DNA of 64,000 nt, taken from contig NZ_CP150241.1 of the NCBI RefSeq assembly GCF_037975235.1, positions 3,100,001 to 3,164,000 of the forward strand, given 5' to 3'. Of this stretch, positions 8,341 to 18,030 are shown one piece after another. A model generated the notes under the pieces. That model saw nothing but the letters and a program-made list of their open reading frames with translations. It made no database searches and was not told the origin of the DNA. Source of the stretch: Paenibacillus sp. FSL R5-0341. GTDB lineage: Bacteria; Bacillota; Bacilli; Paenibacillales; Paenibacillaceae. The number at the start of each line of letters is the position of its first letter. Positions within the stretch are counted from its first letter, which is position 1. A program made the translations under genes and the position numbers.

Positions 8341-9045
8341 ATGAATATTTCCAAACAAGTTGCTATTGTAAGTGGAGCTAATCGAGGGTTGGGCAAGGAA
8401 CTTGCTCTTGAATTGCTTGCGCGGGGAACCAAAGTTTACGCTGGCGCACGGAACCCTGAATCCATTGATCTGCCGGGAGCTATTCCACTGCAACTCGATA
8501 TTACGGATCCACAATCTGTCATGGCTGCTGCTGAGGTAGCTAGTGATGTAACCCTTCTAATCAATAATGCTGGTTCCGCTACGGGTGCTTCTCTGCTCAC
8601 AGGTGAGCTGAACGATATTCACTTGGAGTTCAATACACATGTATTCGGTACGCTTTCAATGATTCGTGCGTTTGCACCGGTGATAGAGAAGAATGGGGGC
8701 GGTTCGATACTGAATATCCTGTCTGCTCTATCTTGGCTCAGCCTTGGTAACTCAGGTGCATATTCAGCTGCAAAATCCGCTCAGTGGGGAATTACGAATG
8801 CATTACGTCTGGAGTTAGCCCCTAAGAACGTTAGCGTTGCCGGATTGCACGTAGCGTTCATGGATACGGATATGACGGCAGGTATCGACGCACCGAAAAC
8901 GAGCCCAACGGATATTGCCAAAATTGCAATAGATTCCATCGAAGCGGATCTCTACGAGATTATTGCTGATGATACTAGTCGGAATGTACAACAGGGTCTT
9001 GCTGGTGGTGTTGCTGCCCTTTACCCGCAATTGTTTCAAAAATAG
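8341..9045 (+). CDS. Short-chain dehydrogenase/reductase (classical SDR)
   Basis: A 234-residue classical SDR. The cofactor loop GANRGLG is at 12-18, the NNAG motif at 75-78, a catalytic serine near 128-131 and the YxxxK pair at Tyr141/Lys145. The C-terminal end is short, as in small cytosolic SDRs acting on aldehydes or quinone-like substrates. GAGAGGGAG lies about 10 bp before the ATG. The gene is alone, with a 16-bp palindrome upstream. The substrate cannot be read from sequence. Confidence 0.88.
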   Translation: MNISKQVAIVSGANRGLGKELALELLARGTKVYAGARNPESIDLPGAIPLQLDITDPQSVMAAAEVASDVTLLINNAGSATGASLLTGELNDIHLEFNTHVFGTLSMIRAFAPVIEKNGGGSILNILSALSWLSLGNSGAYSAAKSAQWGITNALRLELAPKNVSVAGLHVAFMDTDMTAGIDAPKTSPTDIAKIAIDSIEADLYEIIADDTSRNVQQGLAGGVAALYPQLFQK

Positions 9046-9080
9046 AGGGGTGTAGATGGATTTTCTCGCCTTAAATAAAA

Positions 9081-9108
9081 CAACCCCCACCAGATATGGT
9101 GGGGGTTG
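9081..9108 (-). terminator. Terminator between SDR and sugar transporter operon
   Basis: CAACCCCCACC / GGTGGGGGTTG is an 11-bp GC-rich stem. On the minus strand it is followed by TTTTATTTAA, so it ends the sugar ABC operon. On the plus strand it may also help end the SDR transcript. Confidence 0.85.
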
Positions 9109-9161
9109 AGTACGTCATGAATACTCCAATTCTATTCCTAGAGAACCGTGAGAATACAAGG

Positions 9162-9992
9162 CTATCCTTTAACTGCACCGGCAGTGAGGCCGCTGACAAT
9201 ATATTTTTGCCCGAACAGATACAGGATGAATACAGGCAGTGAAGTGAGCACGAGATTGGCGAAAATCAGATTCCAGTCCCGGCTATATTTGCCGTAAAAA
9301 TTGTAGATTGATAGTGGCATCGTCCATGTGGAGCTATCTGTCAGGAAGTACACCGGAATTGTGATGTCATTCCAGACGGACATGAACACCATGATGGCTA
9401 CCGTTGCGTTAACGGGTAGAATGAGCGGTGTGACGATACGGAAGAACACGCCGAACACACTTGCTCCTTCCAGAAATGCCACTTCGTCCAGCGCTCTTGG
9501 AATGGTTTTGATGAATCCACTATACAAGAATACACTGAAGGCCGTATTTAACGCGGCGTAGATCAGGATGACACTTGTGATGCTGCCGTAGAATCCTAAT
9601 CCCTGTACGACACGTATGGTCGTAATAATCGACATCGGCGCAATCAGTCCCATGAAGAAATACATGTAGATCGTACCGGATAGTTTGGTTTCCCGACGTG
9701 CCAGAATGAATGCCGCTGCCGAAGAGGCAACGATATTAATGATGGATGATACGCCAGTAATCAAAATGCTGTTGAAGAACGCTCGAGACAGACCACCTTC
9801 CTGGAAGACACGAACATAGTTCGAGAACTGCCATGTCTCGGGGAAACTCAGGGAGAAGCTGAGCACTTCGGCGCTGGTTTTGAATGAACCAAAGATCAGA
9901 ATGACAAGCGGCAACAGAACGATAAGGGAGGCCAGAATCAGGAAACCTTCCACGATATAGTTGCGGATGGCAAGTTTGCGTGTGTAGCCCAT
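9162..9992 (-). CDS. Carbohydrate ABC transporter permease (MalG-type)
   Basis: A 276-residue membrane protein with about six transmembrane helices, of the MalG/CUT1 family. It forms the translocation pore together with the MalF-type partner encoded just upstream. The EAA coupling loop, which docks on the ATPase, is visible as DEVAFLEGASVFGVFF followed by RIVTPLILP. The first helix follows a short cytoplasmic start and GSFKTSAEVL, typical of this subfamily. The start lies 1 bp after the stop of the partner gene, implying translational coupling. No ATP-binding subunit gene is in the window, so a shared MsmX-like ATPase probably serves the system. Confidence 0.9.
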   Translation of the reverse strand: MGYTRKLAIRNYIVEGFLILASLIVLLPLVILIFGSFKTSAEVLSFSLSFPETWQFSNYVRVFQEGGLSRAFFNSILITGVSSIINIVASSAAAFILARRETKLSGTIYMYFFMGLIAPMSIITTIRVVQGLGFYGSITSVILIYAALNTAFSVFLYSGFIKTIPRALDEVAFLEGASVFGVFFRIVTPLILPVNATVAIMVFMSVWNDITIPVYFLTDSSTWTMPLSIYNFYGKYSRDWNLIFANLVLTSLPVFILYLFGQKYIVSGLTAGAVKG

Positions 9993-9993
9993 G

Positions 9994-10866
9994 TTATTCC
10001 GTAACCTCCTTACGCCGCATGAAGATCAATAGCGGTATAGCAATAATGGTAACGACCACGAACAGAAGGGTGTTGACCGCCGTACCGAGTCCCCAGTTGC
10101 CTTCGCCGAAAGATCGCAGAATGATCGTACCCACGACTTGGGAAGCGTTACCCGGGCCACCACCGGTCATGACATACACCTCGGAGAATACTTTAAGTCC
10201 ACCGATCAATGTCAGCATCAGGTTAATGTTAATGGCGGGCAATAAGAGTGGCAGTGTGATCTTGAAAAAACTTCTCCACGAGCTTGCGCCATCAATCTTG
10301 GCTGCTTCGTAATATTCTTGAGAAATGGACTGCAGACCAGCCAGATAGATGGCCATCTGGAACCCGGCGCTCTGCCAGATGGAGACGATGGCAATCGTCC
10401 AGATGACAATAGATGGGTTGGTCAGCCAAGCTTGGCTTAACGAATGTAATCCTACGGATTCCAACAGATTGTTGATGGTACCTTCGGTACGCAACATGGG
10501 AGTGAACAAAATGCTGATCACAAGGATGCTGAGAATGGAAGGGGAGTAGAAGATCGCGCGCAGCAGGTTCTTTGTTCTTAATCGCATGTTAAGGCCTACG
10601 GCCAGCAATAGGCCGATGACATTCTTGCCAACGACGGTGACGATCGCAAATATCGCCGTGTTTTTCAGCGCCAGAATTAGCGTTTTGTCCGAGAAAATTT
10701 TCTCGAAATTATCCCACCCGATGAACTTCAGCTCCAGCCGATCCAGCCGCCAATCCGTGAATGAGTAATAGAAAGCGGCGAGAGCAGGCACAACGAAAAA
10801 GATGGAGTAGATAATCAGTGCGGGAAATATCATGTAATACGAATACAAATTTTTAGTCCTTTTCAT
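9994..10866 (-). CDS. Carbohydrate ABC transporter permease (MalF-type)
   Basis: A 290-residue CUT1 permease with about six helices and a short N-terminus. Typical phrases are FYYSFTDW, FIGWDNFEKIF, IWQSAGFQMAIYLAGLQSI and the EAA loop EAAKIDGASSWRSFF with KITLPLLLP. MTGGGPGNAS is a conserved periplasmic/late segment of the family. It pairs with the MalG-type protein to import a sugar or oligosaccharide delivered by the lipoprotein encoded upstream. It lies second in a three-gene operon with 68 bp after the binding protein gene. The sugar is not identifiable; the divergent two-component system is the likely controller. Confidence 0.9.
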   Translation of the reverse strand: MKRTKNLYSYYMIFPALIIYSIFFVVPALAAFYYSFTDWRLDRLELKFIGWDNFEKIFSDKTLILALKNTAIFAIVTVVGKNVIGLLLAVGLNMRLRTKNLLRAIFYSPSILSILVISILFTPMLRTEGTINNLLESVGLHSLSQAWLTNPSIVIWTIAIVSIWQSAGFQMAIYLAGLQSISQEYYEAAKIDGASSWRSFFKITLPLLLPAININLMLTLIGGLKVFSEVYVMTGGGPGNASQVVGTIILRSFGEGNWGLGTAVNTLLFVVVTIIAIPLLIFMRRKEVTE

Positions 10867-10934
10867 GTCTCACACTCCGTTATAGCTAGGCAGCATAACG
10901 ATCGTCCATGTTATGCTGCCCTGTATTTCACTCT

Positions 10935-12248
10935 TTAGAAACCTTCTACACCTTTATCCTGCATCAGCTGACTGAACTTCTCATCCCAGGATTTCAGGAC
11001 TTCTTCCGGTGACAAACCACCTGCAAATTGATCCTGTAACAACCGGTACAGTTCGCTGCGGTCGACCAGCATGAAAGCATCCGTTGTCAGCACTGTTTTC
11101 TTAGGCGTAATATAGTTGTCTACAATATCCTGCTTGTAAGCCGGCAATTCGGGTGTGGTGACGTCACTGAAATTGGATACGTACCCTTTGGAGTCCACGA
11201 TCTGTTGTGCGACATCCTTGGAAGCAATATAGTCCAGGAACTGTTTAGCTTCTTCCAAATGTTTGGATTTCTTCGGAATGAACAGTTGTCCGCCGAGTGG
11301 ACTTGCACCGAGACTGGCATTCTCTGACGATGGAATCGGGAATACGCCCAGTTCCATATTTGGATCTTGCTCAGCAACACCTTCAATTAACCAATCTCCC
11401 ATAAACATCATGGCTACTTCCTTGTTCAGGAATTTACCTACTGCCATGTCATAGCTGTCACTAAGCACATCCGTGTTGGTGTACCCTTTGGTGTAAATTT
11501 CATACTGTTGTTCCAGGAAGGTTTTGAATTCCGGAATGTCGGACCATTTTTTCTTATTGCTGTTCAAGTCATCAAAAAACGTCGGCTCATTTTTGGCTAC
11601 AAAATCGGCAAAAGCTGCAGCAGGCCAGATGTTGGCAGCCCAGGCATCTTTGTAAGGCATGAATACAGGCGTAATGCCACTCGCTTTGATTTTTTCACAG
11701 ATCGCTAGGAATTCTTCGTAGTTCGTTGGAAGAGACAACCCGAGCTCTTCAAAGATCTGTTTGTTATAAACGACCCCTTGCATCCCTGTATCTTGGCTGA
11801 CATGGAAACTGTAGAGGTGTCCACCAGAAGAGAGGACGTCTTTGTTCACAATTCTGCTCGCCCAAGGCTCGTTATCCAGAATTTCGAAGTTACGTTCAAG
11901 GTTCAGGTCCGTAACTGCGCTCGCCAGATTGTACTGAATAATGTCAGGCGTTTCATCTACAGCGAGTTTAGTTTGCAGTACCGTCGTCGTTTGTTCCGCT
12001 GGAATCAGCTGCAAATTGACGCGAATGTTCGTTTGTTTTTCGAATGCATCGAGAATGTCTTGCTGAATGAAGGCAGAGTCCTGAGAACTTTTAGAGATCG
12101 CCAGCTCCAGTGTGACTTTGCCGCCCTTACTGTCCCCGCCAGCAGCTGTACCGGAATCCTTGCCGCCTGATCCACAAGCGGTTAACGAGATGGATAATAA
12201 ACTGGCCAGGATAATGGAAATCGCCTTTTTTCTTTTTATTGTTTTCAA
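10935..12248 (-). CDS. Sugar ABC transporter substrate-binding lipoprotein
   Basis: A 437-residue extracellular solute-binding protein (family 1). The N-terminus has a lipoprotein signal peptide with lipobox LTAC (Cys25), then a Gly/Ser/Asp linker, so the mature protein is tethered to the outer membrane face. Family features include VYNKQIFEELGLSLPTNYEEF and MFMGDWLIEGV with GASPLGGQLFIPK near the C-terminal lobe. It is the first and probably most expressed gene of the operon. GAGGGGGA sits upstream. The promoter (TATAAT on the minus strand, no good -35 box) carries a cre site at the predicted start point, so carbon catabolite repression plus activation by the neighbouring response regulator is likely. 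Confidence 0.92.
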   Translation of the reverse strand: MKTIKRKKAISIILASLLSISLTACGSGGKDSGTAAGGDSKGGKVTLELAISKSSQDSAFIQQDILDAFEKQTNIRVNLQLIPAEQTTTVLQTKLAVDETPDIIQYNLASAVTDLNLERNFEILDNEPWASRIVNKDVLSSGGHLYSFHVSQDTGMQGVVYNKQIFEELGLSLPTNYEEFLAICEKIKASGITPVFMPYKDAWAANIWPAAAFADFVAKNEPTFFDDLNSNKKKWSDIPEFKTFLEQQYEIYTKGYTNTDVLSDSYDMAVGKFLNKEVAMMFMGDWLIEGVAEQDPNMELGVFPIPSSENASLGASPLGGQLFIPKKSKHLEEAKQFLDYIASKDVAQQIVDSKGYVSNFSDVTTPELPAYKQDIVDNYITPKKTVLTTDAFMLVDRSELYRLLQDQFAGGLSPEEVLKSWDEKFSQLMQDKGVEGF

Positions 12249-12274
12249 TGCAAATCCCCCTCTAAAACGTTTAG

Positions 12275-12300
12275 TGAATCCGTTTACAAGTCCGATTATA
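12275..12300 (-). promoter_or_regulatory. -10 box and cre (CcpA) site of the sugar importer operon
   Basis: On the minus strand TATAAT (12295-12300) is followed by TTGTAAACGGATTCA (12289-12275), which fits every fixed position of the cre consensus WTGNAANCGNWNNCW. The site covers the predicted +1. No -35 match is seen at the right distance, as expected for an activator-dependent promoter. Confidence 0.75.
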
Positions 12301-12454
12301 GATTCTTTTCTCTCCCCGGTACATGTCTGTGCTTGAACGTTGATGTGTAAAATCCTGAACTTGAAATCGCTATCATTTCATGGAGTACCGTGATAGAGTA
12401 GACTTGAATGTAAGGGATTTCACATCATGTCGGAACAGGAGGGCACCTCTAAGA

Positions 12455-14218
12455 ATGGCGAAGCTCATACATAAAGCAACTCAATTCAGTTTGCAGACGA
12501 AGGTGTTTTTGACGTTTCTGGCTCTTCTTTTGTTCGTACTGGGCTGTTTTATCGTGTATGTAAATGTGATTGTTGTCCGCCCGCTCAAACTGAAAACGGA
12601 GCAGGATACCCTCGTGACCGCTACGAAGGTAAGAGAGCAGGTTGACCTTTACGTAGAACAGCAGAACCAGATGTCGCAGCGAATATTGTCCAGCAAGGAC
12701 ATTTTTGCAGCCATGGACAAGAGCTCCTCAGCTCATAGTAATTATGAAAGGCTGAAGCAGATTCGGATCATCAAAGACATCATGTTTCAGGCGATCGGGC
12801 CGAGTATGAATATCATGGACATGTCCATCTATGACAAGCAAGGCGTTCTCCTGACGTCCTATCTGGGTTCGGGCAATCCACCAGCGATCTTGAACACCAT
12901 GATGAAGAGTAGCCAGATTGGACGAGATTGGACGGAAAGTGGGTTTGTTCTGCTGCGCCAAGCCGATACTATCTCCTTTGTTCGCACGATTAATGATCAG
13001 AACGGCAAGGTGTATGGATATCTAAGCATTCAGATGGAACAAGCCTATATACAGAACCTAACGGAAGGCATAACAGCAGGAGATGTTTATATTCTGAATG
13101 AACAAGGGGAGCAGATGACAGGCTCGGAAGCGGGTGTGACATTTCCCAATTGGACGAAGCCTTCATCAGACGAGGGACTGGGTGTCGACAAAGACGACAA
13201 TTATATCACGCATTCCACATCACCCAGTACAGGTTGGATCACGTATATCATAACACCCAAAAAATCCGTGCTGGGCTCGATCCATTCAGTTCAGACGATG
13301 TCCATTCTGCTGATTACGGCACTGATGCTGGTTTCTTTTGTGTATATATTCCTGTCGACGCGTAACCTGTTGCTGCCTATCCGCAAGCTTCGCAGTCAGA
13401 TCTGGCGTATGAACTATAGCAATATGAATCTGAAAGTGGATGAAACGCCGAAGAATAATGATCTGTTATTGCTGAATGAAGCTTTTCAGGACCTGATGGA
13501 AAGACTGCAGCAATCCATTGACCGTGAAAAATCGGCACTTCATGAAGAAGTAAAGGCTCGTAATTCGGCGCTGCAAGCCCAGATTGCGCCTCATTTTATT
13601 CATAACGTTCTATATCTGATCAGTATTGCTGCGCAAGAGGGGAAGACCAAAGTCGTATCGGATATGTGCAAGCATCTCTCGGACAGTCTGCGTTATATTG
13701 TCTCTTCACCATACGCACATGTGACCTTGGCTGAGGAGCTTCAACATACGAGGCATTATTTGTCCCTTGTACAACAAAAGTACGAAGAGGATCTGGAGTG
13801 GGACATCCGTGCGGACGAGTTGGCGAACGAAATCCGGTTGCCACGGTTGGTCATTCAGCCTTTTGTGGAAAACTGCATAGAACATGCCTTTGCCAACACC
13901 GCACCGCCTTGGCGTATCCAGATTACCGTGAAGCAATATAACGGATTATGGGCATTGGAGATCAAGGATAACGGGGAAGGCTTTCAACCGGATAAGATTC
14001 AGGAGATTTTAGCCAATATTCAGACATCGGGGACCGGAATGAACCAGACTGCCGATCGTGCTACAGCTCTTGGTAATATGGGGATTATCAATAGTGTCAA
14101 TCGACTCAAACTAATGTATAACAACCGGCTCTTTATTAATATATTTAACAATCATACGGAAGAAGAACATGGAGCAACGATTCAGATCATCGGCTCATTG
14201 ACGAAGGATTTTTACTAG
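12455..14218 (+). CDS. Two-component sensor histidine kinase (YesM family)
   Basis: A 587-residue membrane kinase. A transmembrane helix near residues 17-38 is followed by an extracellular sensing region of about 260 residues, a second helix, a HAMP-like linker (STRNLLLPIRKLRSQI) and the His_kinase/HATPase region. The phospho-acceptor is His380 in QIAPHFIHN; most relatives read QINPHFLYN, so two normally constant positions differ. N-box RLVIQPFVENCIEHAF and G1 IKDNGEGF are intact. Start: AGGAGGG lies 11 bp before the ATG at 12455; a longer frame to 12380 lacks support. It is divergent from the sugar importer and probably senses that sugar, directly or through the binding protein. Confidence 0.88.
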   Translation: MAKLIHKATQFSLQTKVFLTFLALLLFVLGCFIVYVNVIVVRPLKLKTEQDTLVTATKVREQVDLYVEQQNQMSQRILSSKDIFAAMDKSSSAHSNYERLKQIRIIKDIMFQAIGPSMNIMDMSIYDKQGVLLTSYLGSGNPPAILNTMMKSSQIGRDWTESGFVLLRQADTISFVRTINDQNGKVYGYLSIQMEQAYIQNLTEGITAGDVYILNEQGEQMTGSEAGVTFPNWTKPSSDEGLGVDKDDNYITHSTSPSTGWITYIITPKKSVLGSIHSVQTMSILLITALMLVSFVYIFLSTRNLLLPIRKLRSQIWRMNYSNMNLKVDETPKNNDLLLLNEAFQDLMERLQQSIDREKSALHEEVKARNSALQAQIAPHFIHNVLYLISIAAQEGKTKVVSDMCKHLSDSLRYIVSSPYAHVTLAEELQHTRHYLSLVQQKYEEDLEWDIRADELANEIRLPRLVIQPFVENCIEHAFANTAPPWRIQITVKQYNGLWALEIKDNGEGFQPDKIQEILANIQTSGTGMNQTADRATALGNMGIINSVNRLKLMYNNRLFINIFNNHTEEEHGATIQIIGSLTKDFY

Positions 14219-14231
14219 CTAGGAGGTACAG

Positions 14232-15761
14232 ATGATGTATAACGTTATGATCGTTGAGGATAGCAAACCGATATTACGTAATATTAAAATGCTCTTGGAG
14301 ACGTTGAGCTTCCCGATTCGTATAGCTGCAACGGCAACGAATGGAGAAGAAGCCTTGGCAGCGTTAAAGCAGGAACCGATTGACCTGCTGTTGACCGATA
14401 TCCGGATGCCGAAAATGGATGGCTTATCTCTGATTGAGCAAGCCAAGCTTGCCAACTCAGAGCTGAAGGTCATTCTGATTAGTGGTTATAGCGATTTTGA
14501 ATACACAAGAAAAGCATTGAACCTGAAAGTATTTGACTATTTGCTAAAACCTGTGGAGCGAGAGGCACTCGAAGAGGTTATGGGTCGGGTAATTGACCAA
14601 CTGGATCAACAGATGTCCAAGGACCTGCTGGATTTACAGGAAATCATTCATCCCCAATGTGAAACTGCACTGAAACAAGGGGAGGCGTTTCCGCCTTTAT
14701 TCAGCCAGATGATGTTCATTATGAACAAACAGCCCTTCACCGCAGGACATGAACGATGGGTGCAGGTGGAGCTTGAGAGTATAATGCAGGATTTTTTTAC
14801 ATCCCATGCATGTCGAGTTTACACCAGTCAAACCCCGTATCAAATAGTCGCTTTCGTCAACAAGAGTGCACTCGATTTGTACTCTTCCGTACATGAATGT
14901 CTTGAATCGTTGCGTCGGCATCTGCTTTCACATGATTATGATGCCATAATCGGAGGACAACTGCTGTTCGCTGAATCTGGTAATCTGCCAGAACTCTATC
15001 ACCGCATGTCGTCCATAGTGTCTGAGCAGCAAAGGTTGAAACAAGGATTAGCGCTGGATACCGGGAATCCGGTGTCGATGGCTAGATCCGAGACGGGCTG
15101 TCTGGATTCGGTGTTGGAAGCTGCTTTTGTACAGATGGTACAGGCTCGTCAGAAAGAGCGGTTTGCTCTTAAGTTATCCGAATTGCTGAATCGATGGGCG
15201 GAGGAAAATGTACATATCACCGAGGTGGAGCGGTTTATCGGGTTAATTGTAGACACGTTCGCTCATCTGTACGAGGAACAGGGGTCGGGGATTCGATTGG
15301 GTCTGGAGCTGCGGGCAAGACAATTCGCTCAGGCACATTCCTACGATGACTTTTGCCGGGAACTGACGGAATGGACGGGACAGTGCTTCGATATGCTGCA
15401 ATCCCACGTTCGAAAAAGCAAGGCGATCTTGTTCGAGCAGATTGACGATCACGTAAAACTGAATAAATACTCTCCATTGTCGATCAACGACATTGCCATG
15501 AAATTTCACGTCAGCCCGTCGTATGTCAGCAGAGTGATCAAAAATGCAACGCAAATTACGTTTGTTCAGTATTACACCCAGCTTCGCATTCAGGAAGCTT
15601 GCAGACTGATGCAATGCCAACCGGACATGAAGTTCAAGGAAGTATCCGATCTGCTGTCGTTTAGTGATCAGCACTATTTCTCGAAGGTATTCAAGGAATA
15701 TACGGGGCTAAGTCCTACGGAATATAAACAACAGCTGTCTGGCAGTAAGACCCAATCATAG
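14232..15761 (+). CDS. Response regulator with AraC-type output (YesN family)
   Basis: A 509-residue cytosolic regulator, 13 bp after the kinase gene and preceded by AGGAGG. The receiver domain (1-120) shows the acidic pocket (VED), phospho-acceptor Asp56 (LLLTDIRMPKMDG) and Lys106 (DYLLKPVE). A central region of about 270 residues without recognised motifs follows. The C-terminal 100 residues are two helix-turn-helix units of AraC type (ISINDIAMKFHVSPSYVSRVIK, then FKEVSDLLSFSDQHYFSKVFKEYTGLSPTEYK-like). It most likely activates the divergent sugar importer operon upon phosphorylation by its partner kinase. Confidence 0.92.
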   Translation: MMYNVMIVEDSKPILRNIKMLLETLSFPIRIAATATNGEEALAALKQEPIDLLLTDIRMPKMDGLSLIEQAKLANSELKVILISGYSDFEYTRKALNLKVFDYLLKPVEREALEEVMGRVIDQLDQQMSKDLLDLQEIIHPQCETALKQGEAFPPLFSQMMFIMNKQPFTAGHERWVQVELESIMQDFFTSHACRVYTSQTPYQIVAFVNKSALDLYSSVHECLESLRRHLLSHDYDAIIGGQLLFAESGNLPELYHRMSSIVSEQQRLKQGLALDTGNPVSMARSETGCLDSVLEAAFVQMVQARQKERFALKLSELLNRWAEENVHITEVERFIGLIVDTFAHLYEEQGSGIRLGLELRARQFAQAHSYDDFCRELTEWTGQCFDMLQSHVRKSKAILFEQIDDHVKLNKYSPLSINDIAMKFHVSPSYVSRVIKNATQITFVQYYTQLRIQEACRLMQCQPDMKFKEVSDLLSFSDQHYFSKVFKEYTGLSPTEYKQQLSGSKTQS

Positions 15762-15782
15762 CTAACAAACCCTTTTTATCTA

Positions 15783-15791
15783 TGGTATAAT
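15783..15791 (+). promoter_or_regulatory. Extended -10 promoter ahead of the chemoreceptor gene
   Basis: TGGTATAAT, an extended -10 element, ends 22 bp before the position where a strong leader hairpin region begins. The start point would be near 15798. No convincing -35 is needed with the TGn extension. Confidence 0.55.
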
Positions 15792-15832
15792 ACAAAACAA
15801 ATACGGCTTGTTACTGAATTCATTCAGGCAAT

Positions 15833-15889
15833 ACCTATGTATATACATGCTCAACGTTTCTTTGAGTGTGTGTATATATGGGTTTTTTT
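15833..15889 (+). terminator. Very long-stem intrinsic terminator in the chemoreceptor leader
   Basis: Positions 15833-15854 pair with 15862-15883 as a continuous 22-bp stem (five G-U pairs, no bulge, 7-nt loop), followed by T at 15883-15889. It lies between the promoter-like TATAAT at 15786 and the chemoreceptor start at 15943. It may end the response-regulator transcript, or act as an attenuator of the chemoreceptor. Confidence 0.8.
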
Positions 15890-15942
15890 GCGTTTACTTG
15901 CTGATTGATTCTACCAAAATCAATAAAGAGAGGGCGATTTAT

Positions 15943-17988
15943 TTGAAAAAGGCAAAGAAACAAAGTTCATTTTTGAAGAAAGGAGGAACCGTTTTACGTT
16001 TGATGAGCACCAGACTCATTGCAGCTTTCCTTGCGGTACTTATTATCCCGACTGCACTTATCGGATACTTTTCGTATAATAGTGCCAAAGATCAGGTACA
16101 ACAAAAAATGACAGATCCCATCAATACCATTTTAACCATGACAGGGCAGCACATTAACAATCTGGTGGGGGAAAAAGCAGCATTATTGAATTATATCGAT
16201 AGCATGTATGGCTCCACCCTCAGTCAGGCGAACAACGAAAGGGTACAAGTAGGAATCGACCAATTATCTGATACATATCCTGATATTCTGGCCATAACTG
16301 TGGGCAACGACCAAGGTGATGTTATATCATCTCCAACAATAGAAGATGCAACATATGATCCACGCAGCACAGAATGGTATGCCAATGGGGAAAGTAACAA
16401 TGGATCACTCTATTTTTCAAGTATTATGAAGGATTCCGGATCCGGGAAGATTTATGTAGAGATCTCAAAAGCTCTGTCAGATGATCGAGGTGTGGCAAGT
16501 ATTAAACTTGATCTGGAGCGATTAGCAAATGAAATATCGAATGTGGATGTAGGAGGCAATGGGAGTCTGATTGTGGTGGACTCCAATCGGACGATTGCGG
16601 CTTGGTCCGGTGCCATTGTAAAAGGTGGGGGAGGAGAGCTCGGCGGAGCACTCATTGAGGGAATTCCAGTTCATCCGAATACGGCTTCCAGTTCCGAAGA
16701 ACCGATGGCGTTTTCCCAATTTGTCAGAACGGATCTGGCGTATGATCTTGAAGTGTATAACGGTGTTAATGCCTTGACAGGTTGGAATGTCATTGCTCTG
16801 ATGGGCCATGAAGACTTTATTGCTGCTGCGAAGCCTATTATGGTATCGAGTCTAACCGTCATTGCTATCTCTGTATTGATTGCCGTTGTAATTATTTTCT
16901 TCATTTTGCGATCTTTTATCGTACCTATGCAAAAACTGAGAAAGGCAACTCGCAGTGTAAGCGAAGGGAATCTGTCTGAACGAGTGAATCTTAAAACCGA
17001 AAACGAATTTGGTATATTGGCAAATGATTTTGACCAAATGACCAGTTCTCTTCAATCGGTAGTTGCTGAACTTCATCAGACATCATCGTTGTTAAGCCAC
17101 TCTTCCCAAATGATTCAGGAGAGTACTGAACAAACGACCCAATCGGTTCAACATGTAGCTGAAACCATGCAACAGACTGCCGAATCAGCTATTGTTGGGG
17201 CGGAAAATTCGGAACAGACAGCGAATGCAGTCGAAGAGATGGCCAGAGGTATCAGTACAATCGCAGAATCTGCGAGTGCGATTGTGGATTCGGCTGAAGA
17301 GACAGAGCGCGCTGTCGCTAATGGTGGAAAAACGATAAACCAGGTCGGAACACAAATGGAACATATTCTCGTAGCTGTTGAAGAAACCTCGGCATTGATT
17401 AACGAGCTGTCCAGTCTTTCGGCCGAAGCCAATCGAATGAATGAAGCAATTGCGGATATCTCTCGGCAAACCAATCTTCTGTCACTGAATGCTTCTATTG
17501 AAGCATCACGAGCAGGAGAACACGGAAAAGGTTTTGCTGTCGTTGCAGGTGAGGTACGTACGTTATCCATGCAATCCAAACAAAGTGCGGATGAAATTGG
17601 CGCTACGATTGGCAAAATGCTCGATCTGATTGCGAAATCGACATCCCTCATGAATGATAAAGTTCGTAATCAAGTTGGTGAGGGAATGCGGATCAGCCAA
17701 GAAGCTTCTGCAACCATATCCAACATTGAACAATATACAACGCATATCGTTGATCAAATTCAGGATATTTCCGCTGTCTCAGAACAGTTGTCAGCCAGTA
17801 CGGAAGAAGTCTCGGCTACCGTTGCCGCGATGAGTCATATCTCTAAAGTGTCGGCTGACAGTGCTCAGACGACTTCAGCAGCAGCCCAAGAGCAAATGGC
17901 GGCGATGGAGGAGATATCGGCATCATCTGCACAGTTATCCAAAACAGCTGAGAACATGCAAGAATTGGTTCGCCGGTTTAAGCTTTAA
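15943..17988 (+). CDS. Methyl-accepting chemotaxis protein
   Basis: A 681-residue transmembrane chemoreceptor. TTG at 15943 is chosen because GAGAGGG lies 8 bp upstream and the protein then begins with a basic segment and a membrane helix ([15 protein letters not shown]). The extracellular part of about 260 residues looks like a double-Cache ligand-binding domain ([21 protein letters not shown]). A second helix and a HAMP domain ([22 protein letters not shown]) lead into the cytoplasmic helical hairpin. Its tip, [26 protein letters not shown], binds CheA/CheW. It may sense a compound handled by the neighbouring genes; the ligand is unknown. Terminators flank it on both sides. Confidence 0.92.
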   Translation: MKKAKKQSSFLKKGGTVLRLMSTRLIAAFLAVLIIPTALIGYFSYNSAKDQVQQKMTDPINTILTMTGQHINNLVGEKAALLNYIDSMYGSTLSQANNERVQVGIDQLSDTYPDILAITVGNDQGDVISSPTIEDATYDPRSTEWYANGESNNGSLYFSSIMKDSGSGKIYVEISKALSDDRGVASIKLDLERLANEISNVDVGGNGSLIVVDSNRTIAAWSGAIVKGGGGELGGALIEGIPVHPNTASSSEEPMAFSQFVRTDLAYDLEVYNGVNALTGWNVIALMGHEDFIAAAKPIMVSSLTVIAISVLIAVVIIFFILRSFIVPMQKLRKATRSVSEGNLSERVNLKTENEFGILANDFDQMTSSLQSVVAELHQTSSLLSHSSQMIQESTEQTTQSVQHVAETMQQTAESAIVGAENSEQTANAVEEMARGISTIAESASAIVDSAEETERAVANGGKTINQVGTQMEHILVAVEETSALINELSSLSAEANRMNEAIADISRQTNLLSLNASIEASRAGEHGKGFAVVAGEVRTLSMQSKQSADEIGATIGKMLDLIAKSTSLMNDKVRNQVGEGMRISQEASATISNIEQYTTHIVDQIQDISAVSEQLSASTEEVSATVAAMSHISKVSADSAQTTSAAAQEQMAAMEEISASSAQLSKTAENMQELVRRFKL

Positions 17989-18030
17989 AGAGTAGTATGT
18001 ATGTATGTGTGTAAGGTAAAGTGAATAGCC

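Noticed and set aside
15798..15890. c-di-GMP (GEMM) riboswitch before the chemoreceptor
   Set aside because: Neither the GEMM-I core nor the GEMM-II core can be found; only the long terminator hairpin is evident.
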